Counted from the stretch's first letter, positions 22,001 to 32,070 are shown. The stretch is 64,000 nt of DNA from Semisulcospira habei (GCA_036245525.1 BTPG01000003.1:188761535-188825534); one strand, 5' to 3'. Numbers and translations are program-made. The notes: generated by a model not told the origin, from the sequence alone.

Positions 22001-25000
22001 ACAGCAACACCTAATTCTGCTCCCCTTAAACCATATTGCAGTGTTGATGAAGTTATTGCTACTACTGGTATTCTGTCTGAGGTCACTTGTGAAGCAGAAC
22101 TACCTGTCACACTGGTAGGTGACCAGCAGTCTGTCAGAAGGAATGAGTGTGAACAAGAAATAACAGTAGAAAATGAGAAATATGTGACCGAAATTCAAAC
22201 TGAGAAAGATATGACTGTTGCACTCAGTGACAATAAAACAGCAACTTTACGAAACACGGCATCTGGTTTGGTTTCAGAAGAGCTGACAGAACATGTGGAT
22301 GCTAAAGAGTCCAAGGCTGAGGACGCGAGTGTGGGTGAAGATGAAGCAGATGCAGAAAAAATAAAGCAAAAAATTGTCAGTGACGCTATAGAACACTTTG
22401 TTGACACTGTACAAAGGGACCATCAGTTGCAGGAAAATGAAACTCAAGGACAGTTTGAGCCTAAAGTGTTAAGTGAAGAAGTGAATAAAGAAGATGTTGA
22501 AATAATAACAGAAAGCAGCCCAGATCTGCTGGCAGCTGACTTAAGAAAAGGTTCATATGGTGAAGGCTCCACTGCTGTTGTTTCCTCTTCTGGTATTTCA
22601 TCGTCAGCAGGGCGTGATCGTAGTATGGAATGTATGATGGACTTTCTTCAGAGGACGGCATTTCCCATGTGTGAGAATCACGAATCACAGAAGATGGGTA
22701 AGGTTTCATCATTAACGGAAGATAAGACAGTTAGAAACATTGAAGGTGATGCAATATTGGTTCAAGTGGATGAGGGTGTATCTGGAGAGGAAACGGTGCT
22801 GGAGGATAACAACATTGAAGACTGTATGGAGACTGGAGAGGATGTAGTTAGGATTGTTGATCTACCTGAGGACACTTATCCAACGTCTGCAGATGTTTCC
22901 ATTGAGTCACACACAGGAATTGCTCAGGAGCACACTTCTGTTCAACCAGAGACAGAATTCACACCTGCACATGTTCCTACTCAGTCTGAGACACATGTCA
23001 CTCTGAGACAGATAGCTGTACAACATCAGAAAAAAGATATCTCTACAGATATTTCTGTTGATCCTAAAACAGTCATTATACCTGAAGACATTTTTCTTCA
23101 GCATGACCTCGAAATCAAATTTGAAGAAGTTCCTGTTGACCCTGCTGAGGAGTTGATACGTGCTGAACATGAACCAGAAGAAGCCAAAATTTACTCTGCT
23201 CTGGAAGAAGCACCTGTACCATGTGAGTATCACAGTGAAGCCAACAGACACTCTGATGATGAAGATGATACCCAGGCTTTTGAATTGGATTCAGAAGAGG
23301 TGGTTCTTGAAGCTGATGCTCAGGACTGTCTTGCCCAGCCAGTGCTTACAAAACAGCACAGCTCACAGACCAGAATGAGCTGTGAAGCCTCAAATTCTAA
23401 TGCTGATACCAATGACACTGAAAATCAAATACAAACTAGCACTCAGCCAGAGGAAAAGATATGTCTCAAGGAAAAGGGGAAATTTAAGATGGAAGATGTT
23501 GATCTTGACAGCAGGCCAGTGGTTGATAAACAAACATGCTCTTCAGTGGCCATAGTTTTTCTTGACACACATAATGGCACTAACGTGTCAGAGCAAGCTC
23601 CCCAGGGAACAGCGCCTGTCGGTTTAGAGTTGAATGAACTGTCAGAGGAGCAGGGAGTTGAAAAATGTTCCCTTGCTAAACCTGCTGAAGACTCGGATGA
23701 AACAGATGCAGAAGCTCTTCCTGAGTTGTGTATTGTGACTGAACCAGCACCACAGAAAACTGCCAGCGCCACTACTGATGAAACAAAAAAAGAGATTGCT
23801 CAGCAGGTTGAGAAGATGAAGGTGATACCAGCACCAAGTGGCAGCTCAGTTCAGGAAACTGTTGTTAGTGCTGTTTGTGACAATATGAAAGTGCAGATAG
23901 TCAACCTCACCAAGAAAGCGCACAAACCACATGTCCCAGGCGCCGCCATGACTTATGTAGTCTCTGTAGATGTTAAAGACCAAAATGTGGGCCAGAAAGC
24001 TGAGGAAGAAGACAGTGCTGTAGTTTCCCCAGTACGTAAACCCTTGCAGGGTGTCAAGTCACTGCGCAATATCATCAAACCCAAGCCATTTGTGTGGGAG
24101 TTGGAGGGAGTGGAAGATCCATCACTGCAGGCACGCAGTGAGCGAACACGCAGAGCTTTCAAGGAGCAAGCTAAAGTGGCACCATTTACTTGGGACATGG
24201 AGGAGAATGTTAAAATTCTGGCTTCCGGGCAAAACAACAGTATGGAATGCTCACCTGCAACTAAACCTGATGCTGCCAAGATAATGGCTTTTACTCTTCA
24301 CAGTAATGAAGGTTGTGACCAGAAGACGGTTGAAAGGCAGAGCTCAGAATTTGCTCCAGTGGACACAAGTTCTAGAGTAACCACAGAAAAGGCAGAAAAT
24401 CTTGCTGAAAAAGTCAGTAGTAGACTATTTACAAGATCAGGACAAGCAAGAAAGCAAGATTTATCAGCTCGTGAAGTTGGTAACAACCAGAGGAAGGTGC
24501 TTGGCACCACCTCAAGTGCTCCTATTTTAACTCACACTGCTATGATTGCACCTTCTACACCCAGGTCACGTAGAAGAAGAACTGCATCTGTATCACCTGA
24601 TAGGCTTCTTGGAATTTCACCTTTGTCAGATGCCAGTGATGAAGTGATGCTACTGAACCCTTCTGACACCAAGGGTGAGTCTCCCGGCAAAGACCCACTC
24701 AAGAAAAATAATGATTTGAAAAGTTCTGTTTCAACAAAAGTCGCTGAGGCTTCTGAAACTCCATCCAAATTGTCCACTGCAAGAGTGGTTCAAAACAAGA
24801 CAGAGGCAGGACAGAAGGCTTTAGCTGCTAAACCAAATACCCGATTGAACCGTTGCTCAGCACGTAAACGTAAATCAGCAACTAAAGGAGAGTCTGATGC
24901 CAGCTCAGGTGCTGAAAAAGGTGACGTCGGCACTCCAGTCAAGCCAAAGATCATGCGAGCAGAAAGCCAGGATAGAGTCTTGAGCACAAGGTCTGGTAGC

Positions 25001-26884
25001 AGTAAAAAAATGATGCGAAACAGCAGTAAGGATAAACCAGACAATATTGAAACTGACAACACCACTAACATGAGTAGTACTAGTAGGAGGGTGAAACTGC
25101 GGGAAAGTGACATTAATGGGAGTCAAGAGGATTCAAAATCTGCTGACAAAACCTCTATTGCTACTGTAAGTGGCAGGTCAAAAATCCAGGCAAACAATAA
25201 GAGAGAAGACCAAAGGGAACAACAAGACCCTATTCAAACACCAGACCAAGGCCCTCAGACTTTTGGCAAACTAGTTTATGAAAGCAAAGAAACAGTTGAA
25301 GAATTGAGACGTGCAAGCAGGCCATCAGACACAAAAGGTGACATCAAAGGCGGCTTGCTGCGGACTGGTAGCAAGGACAGCACTGACATTGAAGTGAGTG
25401 GTCGCATGAGCAGGTCTCACCACAGCAGAGACGGTTCTTTCAGCACTGACACTGAAAACACTGCAAGGGCATTGCGGTGTAATGAGAGTACCCCAGACGT
25501 AGAATCTCCTCGGAGTGTAAAGTCATTGCGCACCACAGAGAGCACTCCTGACACAAATTCTCAAAGCAGTAGCAAGTCAAAAGTAAGCTCAGCAAACTCG
25601 GAATACATAGATGGTTTGAAGACGCTGCCAAGCAGAAGAGACGGTGCCAGTAAAGCAAGTTTGATAGGTAGCAACAAACCTTCCCGCAACAGGAATACCA
25701 ACTCACGTAGCGTCAACTCACTGAAACTGGACAGTACACCAAGTGCTCAAAAGTCCCCACGTGACCAGCAGCGTGCTGCCAGCTTGGAGCTGAGAAGGAG
25801 TGTCACAATGCGGCGCACTAAGGACAGTCAGATCACAAACAGTCTGGGCAGTGCCACGTTGGCTCAGAGCACACTTAACCGTCTTGGTACAAAACATCAG
25901 ACGCGCTCAAATATTTTAAGGAAGAAACAGTTACCAAATCCAGCTGCTGATGGCAGTCCAAAACCCAGTGTTAATTGTGAAGCTTCTAAAGCTACTGATA
26001 AACCAGATAGCAGAGTTGAGTCAGAGAAAGAAAGTTGTAATGACAGTGGCAGTAGTGATGCAAAGTGTCTTGGCTTCAGTGGTCCGAGTGCATTGAGGCC
26101 TCGTCGCTCTAGCATTGTGCGTTCAACAAACAGAAACAGAGCAAGGTCTCTATCACCCCTGAAGAAAAACCACAATCCAGCATCAGCTATTTCAAAAAGG
26201 GAAAAACTAGACATTATGACACCAGTGTCTGCAAAACGAGAGAGAGTCGACACTTCTCCAGTCATCAGCAAAAAAGATAAACTTGACACAGACTCTTCTC
26301 CACCGTCGTATAGACAGGACAAGACAAAGGAAACTGAATCGATTTTGCCTCAGCCTGAGGTGCGTTCCAAACGACCTTCAGATCAGCAGCAGCAGCATCC
26401 ACAACAAACTGACATACGATCCAGAAGACCATCCTCGTCCATGAAAGCGAGTCCTTTGTCATCTCCCCAGCAAGATGTGCCCCGTCGGAGCCAGCCAAAG
26501 CCAGAAGGTCCTGCAATGGTTCGTCGTCGCCAGGGATCATCACCCTTGGTGACTAGCCTCCTGCGGAAGAAGCCTCGCTTGCACACAATACAGACTCCTC
26601 AGCTAGAGGTCATTCGAGTGGACCCTGTCATGTCCAAGTACTCTGACCAGCACAGGCGGACACGCTCACATGACCCCTCGCTGTCCCCACGCACAGTCCA
26701 CACACGCATGTCAGCAGAAGAGTATGAGGCTGCCAAATCATCCTCGCAAAAGTCTGCACCGGCCAAACCAGCATCAGACCAGAATTGGCGTATTGATCGC
26801 CAAATTGCAAATGTTGCCCGCAGGGGCATGTCCAGACAGCAGTTTCCGTTTGCATTTAGTCGTGCACGCAGCAAGAAAGACTGA
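9226..26884 (+). CDS. Giant Q-rich zinc-finger protein (three exons seen)
   Basis: Exons 9226-10074, 11373-13528 and 16714-26884 join in phase (0; 0; 2 bases plus 1) to 4391 codons and a TGA. The N-terminus is missing: the first exon opens at an acceptor (TTGTGTTTCAG). Domains in order: a Cys-containing helical N-region; a Gln/Ser/Thr-rich stretch with poly-Q (11464-11637); three C2HC fingers (17009-17080, 17171-17239, about 17863-17932); two C2H2 fingers (18739-18808, 18850-18920); a long acidic region; and a basic, Ser/Arg-rich C-terminus. Finger types and basic patches suggest a nuclear DNA- or chromatin-binding role; that is inference. I do not recognise an orthologue. No membrane segment or signal peptide is seen. 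Confidence 0.85.
10115..10206. repeat. Hairpin 40 bases after the donor site
   Basis: Arms 10115-10152 and 10170-10206 are nearly complementary (GGGGTTTGCTACATGGACC opposite GGTCCATGCAGCAAGCCCC; TGTAGGCCTTCG opposite CGAAGGCCTACA). It belongs to a different family from the MITEs described below. Confidence 0.8.
10618..10813. mobile_element. Palindromic MITE copy A (CATCCTGA class)
   Basis: Core stem 10665-10731: GTTCAAGGGTTGTGCCAG opposite CTGGCACAACCCTTGAAC. Outer ends CATCCTGATACAC and CTCAGGATG are inverted; the right end closes with TTAA. Confidence 0.75.
10980..11190. mobile_element. Palindromic MITE copy B, TTAA-bounded
   Basis: TTAACCCATTTAGCCCC at the left, GGGTTAA at the right. Core stem 11021-11110 with AAGGGTAGTGCCAGATGAGC opposite GCTCATCTGGCACTACCCTT. 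TTAA ends plus CCC-starting termini resemble piggyBac-type elements; no transposase is present. Confidence 0.85.
11373..13528 (+). CDS. Zinc-finger gene, Q-rich exon
   Basis: 2156 bp; acceptor TTGCAG before 11373, donor CAG|GTGGGC at 13529. Starts VTPQQLSQILTSGSF and contains the poly-Q block, then long Gln/Ser/Thr/Pro-rich sequence typical of disordered activation domains. Lys/Pro-rich stretches (LKPPPKPRAPSKPKAK, near 13025-13070) sit toward the end. The exon ends two bases into a codon, which the next exon completes as Ser. Confidence 0.85.
11464..11637 (+). repeat. CAG/CAA poly-glutamine tract
   Basis: Mixed CAG and CAA codons encode runs of up to nine Gln broken by His, Leu and Pro. Mixed codons imply the tract is kept at protein level rather than as a pure expanding triplet. 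Confidence 0.85.
13762..13957. mobile_element. Palindromic MITE copy C
   Basis: Ends TAACTCATTCAGCCC and GGGCTGAATGAGTTAA. Core 13839-13920 (GGGTCGACCATGATAATTCA opposite TGAATTATCATGGTTGACCC); the left half of the central stem is shortened. Confidence 0.82.
14150..14430 (+). mobile_element. L2/CR1-like LINE 3' end
   Basis: A degraded C-terminal RT-region signature (IRHSRSFTAFTSAFKIHLFD, 14176-14235) is followed by GTAAAGCGCTTAGAGC, a structured 3' UTR and an ATTATTATTATTAG tail. A (TG) run lies at 14271-14296. Confidence 0.6.
14448..14635. mobile_element. Palindromic MITE copy D
   Basis: Left TTGACCCATTTCACCCC, right GGGGCTAAATGGGTTAA. Core 14527-14596 with a shortened stem. Confidence 0.8.
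14989..16015 (-). pseudogene. RTE-like LINE fragment, RT C-terminal half
   Basis: Minus-strand remains of a non-LTR reverse transcriptase. From 15997 down: FNIFLERIMTDAL, then LRFADIDGLAGTEEELAQLV, where one Asp of the usual FADD is lost, KFKYLGAIVTDEGSKPEI (thumb) and, after an insertion, ACESWTLIADLERKIQATEM and RKLKWYGHVTRS. Two frames (15955-15503, 15438-14989) are separated by a short repeat at 15474-15545. Clade assignment within RTE/L2-type LINEs is not certain. Confidence 0.8.
15474..15545 (-). repeat. Inserted SINE-type 3' tail
   Basis: TAATAATAATAATGCATAGC and ATTTATATGGCGC: read inverted this is the GCGCCATATAAAT plus (ATT)n tail common to SINEs and L2-type LINEs. It breaks the LINE frame. 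Confidence 0.55.
16714..26884 (+). CDS. Zinc-finger gene, 10.2-kb terminal coding exon
   Basis: One uninterrupted 10171-bp coding exon after CTCTGTTTCAG. It carries all five fingers. ZF1-3 have the spacing C-x2-C-x12-H-x3/4-C and ZF4-5 are C2H2. The middle (about 20300-24000) is acidic and poor in predicted structure. Near 24080-24215 two short motifs repeat (KPFVWELE and APFTWDME). Near 26185-26295 a lysine-rich repeat occurs three times (ISKREKLDIMTPV, SAKRERVDTSPV, ISKKDKLDTDSSP). The C-terminus is basic and Arg/Ser-rich. A single 10-kb exon for 3390 codons is unusual and fits either a fast-evolving disordered region or loss of introns. Confidence 0.9.
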
Positions 26885-27125
26885 AAATAATTTGCTGTCC
26901 TTGTAAAAATGAAATAGGGGGGTATAGACACAGTCTTTGTTATGTTTTTAGAAAGCTGTTTTAGAATATAATTTTATGAGTGAAGGTTTATTGAAAAAGA
27001 ATTAATTCCTGCTAAGATGTCCCATCAGGCATTATGTGCAGTCTGTTTAAGTGCCATAATTGTTTGTTGCACATTCATATTCATTTTAAGATGAAACATT
27101 TATTCATTCTCCTTTTCCTGAAACG

Positions 27126-27276
27126 TAAACCATTTAGCCCTGCTGCTCTACCGCAGGAGATGGATGGACCATGATAATTTAAAGATAGTGCCAGATGAGC
27201 TTGGCATCTGATGGCATCAAGCTGATCTGGCATTACCCTTGAATTATGGTCAATCCTTATCCTGCATCTGCTAAAT
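27126..27276. mobile_element. Palindromic MITE copy E, degraded
   Basis: Left TAAACCATTTAGCCC, right CTGCTAAATAATC. Core stem shows several mismatches (TAAAGATAGTGCC opposite GGCATTACCCTTGA). Confidence 0.7.
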
Positions 27277-27306
27277 AATCATTAGGTTACATTAAGGTTA
27301 CATTAG

Positions 27307-27519
27307 TAACTCATTCAGCCCGACACACATATTTCCCAAATTTTGGAGGCATCATCTAATGACTATGTACCTGTTGCAGGAGATTGATTGACCATGATAA
27401 TTGAAGGGTAGTGCCAGATTAGCTTGGTGCCGACAGGCACCAAGCTAATCTAGCACTACCCTTGAATTATCATGGTTGATCCATCTCCTGCTGTAGTGCG
27501 TCAGGGCTGAATGGGATAA
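27307..27519. mobile_element. Palindromic MITE copy F
   Basis: Ends TAACTCATTCAGCCC and GGGCTGAATGGGATAA. Core about 27385-27481 with AGATTAGCTTGG opposite CCAAGCTAATCT. Confidence 0.82.
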
Positions 27520-27633
27520 AGTGATGTGCTCGATGGCAGCTTTTGAGAGATAAAATTTGCCGATGCAACGGGTTGTCGGTAATGTCTTGCCTCAACTATG
27601 ACTTTTCTCACCCTTCTTTCTACAATCCAAGTG

Positions 27634-27718
27634 GGTAGGCACATGTACGACTGGTGTTGCACTGCCTGTTGAGGGAAATGGTGTTGCACTGCCTGTTGAG
27701 GGAAATGGAAGGAGCTCT

Positions 27719-27754
<36 letters not shown>

Positions 27755-27885
27755 AGTAGGCACATGTACGACTGGTGTTGCACTGCCTGTTGAGGGAAAT
27801 GGAAGGAGCTCTTCCCCCCCAGTAGGCACATGTACGACTGGTGTTGCACTGCCTGTTGAGGGAAATGGAAGGAACTCTTCCTGTG
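27634..27885. repeat. Minisatellite with a 34-base poly-C
   Basis: Unit of about 66 bp, from GTAGGCACATGTACGACTGG through GAGCTCTTCC plus a C-run. It occurs three times, the first with an internal partial duplication. The C-run is 34 bases in the first unit (27721-27754) and 8 and 2 in the next two. Confidence 0.85.
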
Positions 27886-28086
27886 TACAATGAACAAGAG
27901 GAGCACAAAAGTGTTTTCTTGTTGTTGCAACATTCAGCCTTCATGATTTAACTTTGCCCTTTTGTCCAGTGTTATTGTAAGACATACTAACACTGTTTAT
28001 TTAAGGAAATATTGCAAACTATAAACCACTTAGTACACTTTAAGGTTGATTTAGGAGTTCTGTGAAATGCCAGAGTTTACTTTCAG

Positions 28087-28299
28087 TTAACCCATTCAGC
28101 AGTGACGCACTACAGCAGGAGATGGATCGACCGTGATAATTCAAGGGTAGTGCCAGATTAGCTTGCCGCCTGTCGGCGCAAGCTAATCTGGCACTGCCCT
28201 TGAATTATCACGGTCGACCCATCTCTTGCAGCTGGTGCATAGTCATTAGATGACGCCTCCAAAATTTGGGAAATACGGCCGACGGGCTGAACGAGTTAA
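28087..28299. mobile_element. Palindromic MITE copy G, TTAA-bounded
   Basis: 213 bp from TTAACCCATTCAGC to GGGCTGAACGAGTTAA. Core 28122-28222, nearly perfect, with TCGACCGTGATAATTCAAGG opposite CCTTGAATTATCACGGTCGA. It is inverted relative to copies C, F and L. Confidence 0.88.
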
Positions 28300-28432
28300 G
28301 ACCAACGCTAATCTCTATGAAAATTGTCCTGTAGACAATTGCATTGCCATAGAATGTGAAAATTGATCCGCTTGTGCAGGTAACCTCTGATACTGAAGTC
28401 AGTACTGTTGGTTCATTGACTAGGTGAAGATG

Positions 28433-28935
28433 TTAACTCTTTGGGTGTCAGCAGTTTTACTAGTCGAGATGATTCAAGCAGGAATCATCTCGACTAAAAC
28501 TGTTAAGGCGCAGATCCACGGTCCGTTCGTGTCGTGCGACTGTGCGGGACGGTCGGCCGCCTGATCGGATGTCTGACGGGATGAAGCGCTCCACGTTCCC
28601 GCATAGCCCGACCTGCAGATACCACTACCTGCTGGAAATTCCAGACGGGGTCAAGGTCTCTGCTTTGGTAAACAATGGCGGATTCACACGGCAGCAGCGC
28701 CATTTTTCAAAAGAGAGGGGTGTGCGCGAAACTCGCAATGTGATTGGTCATCCGGTGCCAGCTGTAGACTCCGCGGGATGAAAGTAGCGCCAGCCTCTAC
28801 TCGTCCCGCAGCCCGCGCGATCCGATGGTGATGTCAGAAATCTGATGGTTGCCCTGGTGACCCATCAGATCGCGCACAGTCGCTCGACACGAATGGACCG
28901 TGGATCTGCGCCTTTACCGACGCCCAAAGGGTTAA
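28433..28935. mobile_element. Second palindromic MITE family, split by an inner element
   Basis: Outer ends TTAACTCTTTGGGTGTC and GACGCCCAAAGGGTTAA. A stem follows (AGTCGAGATGATT opposite AATCATCTCGACT at 28462-28494). Removing the inner insertion at 28506-28913 leaves a palindrome of about 95 bp. Confidence 0.8.
28506..28913. mobile_element. Inner MITE with 40-bp inverted ends, 3-bp TTA duplication
   Basis: Left AGGCGCAGATCCACGGTCC and right GGACCGTGGATCTGCGCCT are inverted copies extending about 40 bp. TTA flanks both sides (28503-28505, 28914-28916). A 3-bp TWA duplication fits PIF/Harbinger elements. Interior (408 bp in total) is GC-rich; its short ORFs are not recognisable. Confidence 0.72.
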
Positions 28936-29204
28936 CTTTCACTTTTCCCTTTAACCTTCACTGTTCTTCGCTAAAAACTAAACATCAAGTACATCGTTAG
29001 TGTCATTGTACCCATACCTTGTATATCATACTTTGTTCATAGTGAAACTTGATTTATGTTTTGGATTTTTCCGCACCATACTCTTAATCTAGGACCGTAA
29101 CACACAGTAGGTCATGGGTGTGAGCGCATCCATACTTTTATGTAGTGAGTTATGTAGGTCACTTCAATAAAATATGTGATAGAAACCCAAGTCTTTTTTT
29201 TTCC

Positions 29205-29588
29205 CCCACCCGGGTCTGCCCTGGGGGACTTGGGTGGGGTTAGGTACTTTTTAGTTCCCAGGGTCACCCTGGTCAGCCCCACAGGGTGAGTTTTTCTCTT
29301 TATTCTGGGGCATGTGTTTCTGTCTACCCGAGGTCCATTCACCTGTATTTGCCTTTTTAAAACTCTCCCTACTGTCTGCACTGCCTGTAGCTCTTGATAT
29401 TGGATGTGTGTTGCTCAATGGTCTTAGCTTTATTTAGGCCCCATGTGTTAGGTTTATTTAATGTATTTGACCGGCTGGCGACATACATTCAATGTTCTGT
29501 TTAGTTGTTTTTTTCACAAGCAGTGCAGGCACGTCCTGAGAAAGCCTTGTTGCTGTCGGGACGTTAAGCAATGTACAATCAATCAATC
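29205..29588 (+). mobile_element. SINE-like retroposon copy 1
   Basis: Starts CCACCCGGGTCTGCCCTGG and ends GGACGTTAAGCAATGTACAA plus (TCAA)n. About 385 bp, with the same ends as the five other copies. No clear Pol III A or B box, so the head origin is unknown. Confidence 0.8.
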
Positions 29589-29662
29589 ATTTTTTTTTTT
29601 TTTAATGATTATCACAATACTGTTGATAAAGTCTTATTTTGATAACTGGAAATAAGTATGAT

Positions 29663-29863
29663 TTAACCCGTTTCATTCTGATACACCCATTGCTTGAAAT
29701 CAATAAAAAGGTGCTGCCAGAATAGCTTGGTACTGGAGGCGCCAAGCAGTTTTGGCACCATCCTTGAACTGAAACAGTTGATCTATCTCCTGCTGTGAAA
29801 TGTAGACTTCATAGGACAATAAGCCAATTTTACGAAATCAACCTCAGGATGTAATGGGTCAAA
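29663..29863. mobile_element. Palindromic MITE copy H (CATTCTGATACAC class)
   Basis: TTAACCCGTTTCATTCTGAT at left; CCTCAGGATGTAATGGGTC at right. Central stem diverged (AATAGCTTGG opposite CCAAGCAGTT). Confidence 0.75.
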
Positions 29864-30026
29864 CACAAACACAAAAATGCCTTTCTGGGTAGGTGCACAC
29901 TCACAAAGAATGGTGAAAGTTGACTGATTATGCCTGGGAATTTTGCAAATGTACAGGACCATATTCCTGCATCTGCCAGCTAGCGTGGCCTATTTTGTTG
30001 CATTTTTGATTGTTAAAAATCTAATG

Positions 30027-30251
30027 TTAACCCTTATCATTCGGAATACACCAGTGTGTCAAAAAGGTTTTGACTAAAATAGTTCAAGGGTGGTGCCAGA
30101 ATAGCTTGGCGCCTCTAGGCGCCAAGCTGTTCTGGCACCACCCTTGAACTAAGTCTGTTGGTCTATATCCTTAACTGTAAGTACTTTAATGTAGCTTGCA
30201 TATGGCAATGTACACATTTGAAGCTTTTAGCCTCGGTATGATGTGGGCTAA
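30027..30251. mobile_element. Palindromic MITE copy I (CATTCGG class)
   Basis: TTAACCCTTATCATTCGG to GGTATGATGTGGGCTAA. Core 30081-30150 is a 70-bp near-perfect palindrome: TTCAAGGGTGGTGCCAGAAT opposite TTCTGGCACCACCCTTGAA. Confidence 0.85.
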
Positions 30252-30870
30252 TGTGAATCTTTCCCCTCTGGGAGTAGTGGAAACTTGTAATCACTCAACC
30301 CCCTTGTGTAAGCAGCCATTAGTACTGTGAACAGGGAAAGTAGAAGTACCCTTTGCTGTGAAACTAAACAGTGCAAATGTAATGATGGTGTGGATTTGGG
30401 ATTTTTTATGGAGTCAGGAAAACATCTGTTGCCATACTTCCTCATGTCTCAAGTAAAAATGCCCCAAACAAAAAAATTGGGTGACCCCTTAACAGCCAAC
30501 CAATCCACTCCATTGCTCTACCCTTGCACCATCAGCGTTGATCATTTCCTGTTGCTGTTTGCAGGACTGAATGATTGACAGTCTTTTTTAAAATGTGGCT
30601 ATGTGCGGTATGTCACGAATGATCAGTTGTATTTTTCAAGTTAAATTTGCTCATCAGTTCTGTAAGTGTGCCTGTCTGATTTTGTTACGTCATTGTGTGA
30701 TCCGAACATGATTGTGTGTGGCTGTTCTGTAAGTCATTTGTTTGCGTGTACAACATAGATGATTTTCTTTTTAAGCGTTCTGATTTTCTGCCTATCCCTT
30801 TGCTCTTAAGTACACATACAGCGCCGAATGGACACAGTTTATGTTACATGCCATGATTACATCCCAGTGT
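30252..30870. other. Spacer, nothing recognised
   Basis: Short open frames without family signatures. No repeat structure noticed. Confidence 0.4.
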
Positions 30871-30871
30871 G

Positions 30872-30952
30872 CAAAGGCCATCAGGCCACTGTTGGCCCGT
30901 GCACAGCTATGCGCGGGCCAATGTCGGCATAATGGCCTTTCGTGCATTGGGA
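30872..30952. repeat. Imperfect hairpin
   Basis: CCCAGTGTGCAAAGGCCAT opposite ATGGCCTTTCGTGCATTGGG, with TTGGCCCG opposite CGGGCCAA nearer the loop. Confidence 0.75.
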
Positions 30953-31035
30953 TGTTATGTTTGATCTTGCTACATGAGTGGCTTACTTCCCTGGCGCCAA
31001 GCTAACTTGGCTTCATCCTTCAACGACCAAGGCAC

Positions 31036-31426
31036 CCCACCCGGGTCTGCCCTGGGGGACTTGGGTGGGGTTAGGTATTTTTTAGTTCCCAGGGTCACCC
31101 TGGTCAGCCCCACAGGGTGGGGTTTTCTCTCTATTCTGGGGCATGTGTTTCTGTCTACCCGAGGTCCATTCACCTGTATTTGCCTTTTTTAAACTCTCCC
31201 TACTGTCTGCACTGCCTGTAGCTCTTGATATTGGATGTGTGTTGCTCAATGGTCTTAGCTTTATTTAGGCCCCATGTGTTAGGTTTATTTAATGTGTTTG
31301 ACCGGCTGGCGACATACATTCAATGTTCTGTTTAGTTGGTTGTTTTTTTTCACAAGCAGTGCAGGCACGTCCTGAGAAAGCCTTGTTGCTGTCGGGACGT
31401 TAAGCAATGTACAATCAATCAATCAA
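31036..31426 (+). mobile_element. SINE-like retroposon copy 2 with 17-bp duplication
   Basis: TTCAACGACCAAGGCAC flanks it at 31019-31035 and 31427-31443. Ends as in copy 1; tail (AATC)n. Confidence 0.9.
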
Positions 31427-31497
31427 TTCAACGACCAAGGCACAGTATTTGTAGACACTTCGCCTACTTGTCAGTCATGATTAGCCCATTACATACT

Positions 31498-31879
31498 CCC
31501 CACCCGGGTCTGCCCTGGGGGACTTGGGTGGGGTTAGGTATTTTTTAGTTCCCAGGGTCACCCTGGTCAGCCCCACAGGGTGGGTTTATCTCTCTATTCT
31601 GGGGCATGTGTTTCTGTCTACCCTTTGTCCCTTCACCTGTATTTGCCTTTTTAAAACTCTCCCTACTGTCTGCACTGCCTGTAGCTCTTGATATTGGATG
31701 TGTGTTGCTAAATGGTCTTAGCTTTATTTAGGCCCATGTGTTAGGTTTATTTAATGTATTTGACCGGCTGGCGACATACATTCAATGTTCTGTTTAGTTT
31801 GGTTTTTTTTCACAAGCAGTGCAGGCACGTCCTGAGAAAGCCTTGTTGCTGTCGGGACGTTAAGCAATGTACAATCAAA
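31498..31879 (+). mobile_element. SINE-like retroposon copy 3 with 12-bp duplication
   Basis: CCATTACATACT flanks it at 31486-31497 and 31880-31891. It lies 54 bp after the duplication of copy 2, in the same orientation. Confidence 0.9.
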
Positions 31880-31881
31880 CC

Positions 31882-32070
31882 ATTACATACTGAGGCTGAT
31901 TATTATTTTATTTGCTTATTTTCTTATCAAGGGTACATTACACATTAGGAGACGGATCAACCATTTTTGTTCAAGGGTGGTGCCAGAATAGCTTGGCGCC
32001 AAGCTATTCTAGCACCACTCTTGAACTATCACAGTCAAATTTATTTCAAGCAATGGGTGTATCAGGATGA
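31882..32070. mobile_element. Palindromic MITE copy J
   Basis: Core about 31970-32030: GTTCAAGGGTGGTGCCAG opposite CTAGCACCACTCTTGAAC. Left boundary unclear because of the SINE-like insertions. Confidence 0.65.

Larger units (their letters stand above)
26885..29190 (+). other. Probable 3' UTR or downstream spacer of zinc-finger gene
   Basis: The first canonical AATAAA after the stop is at 29166-29171. If used, the 3' UTR would be about 2.3 kb and include MITE copies E, F, G, a poly-C minisatellite and a nested palindrome. No transcript evidence is available, so this is a guess. Confidence 0.3.

Noticed and set aside
27501..27944. Minus-strand frame with long glycine run and repeated SISLNRQC segments
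   Set aside because: It is translation of the poly-C minisatellite; all frames of a short tandem repeat stay open.
31036..31426. tRNA-derived head for the SINE-like family
   Set aside because: No recognisable A box or B box at the right spacing.
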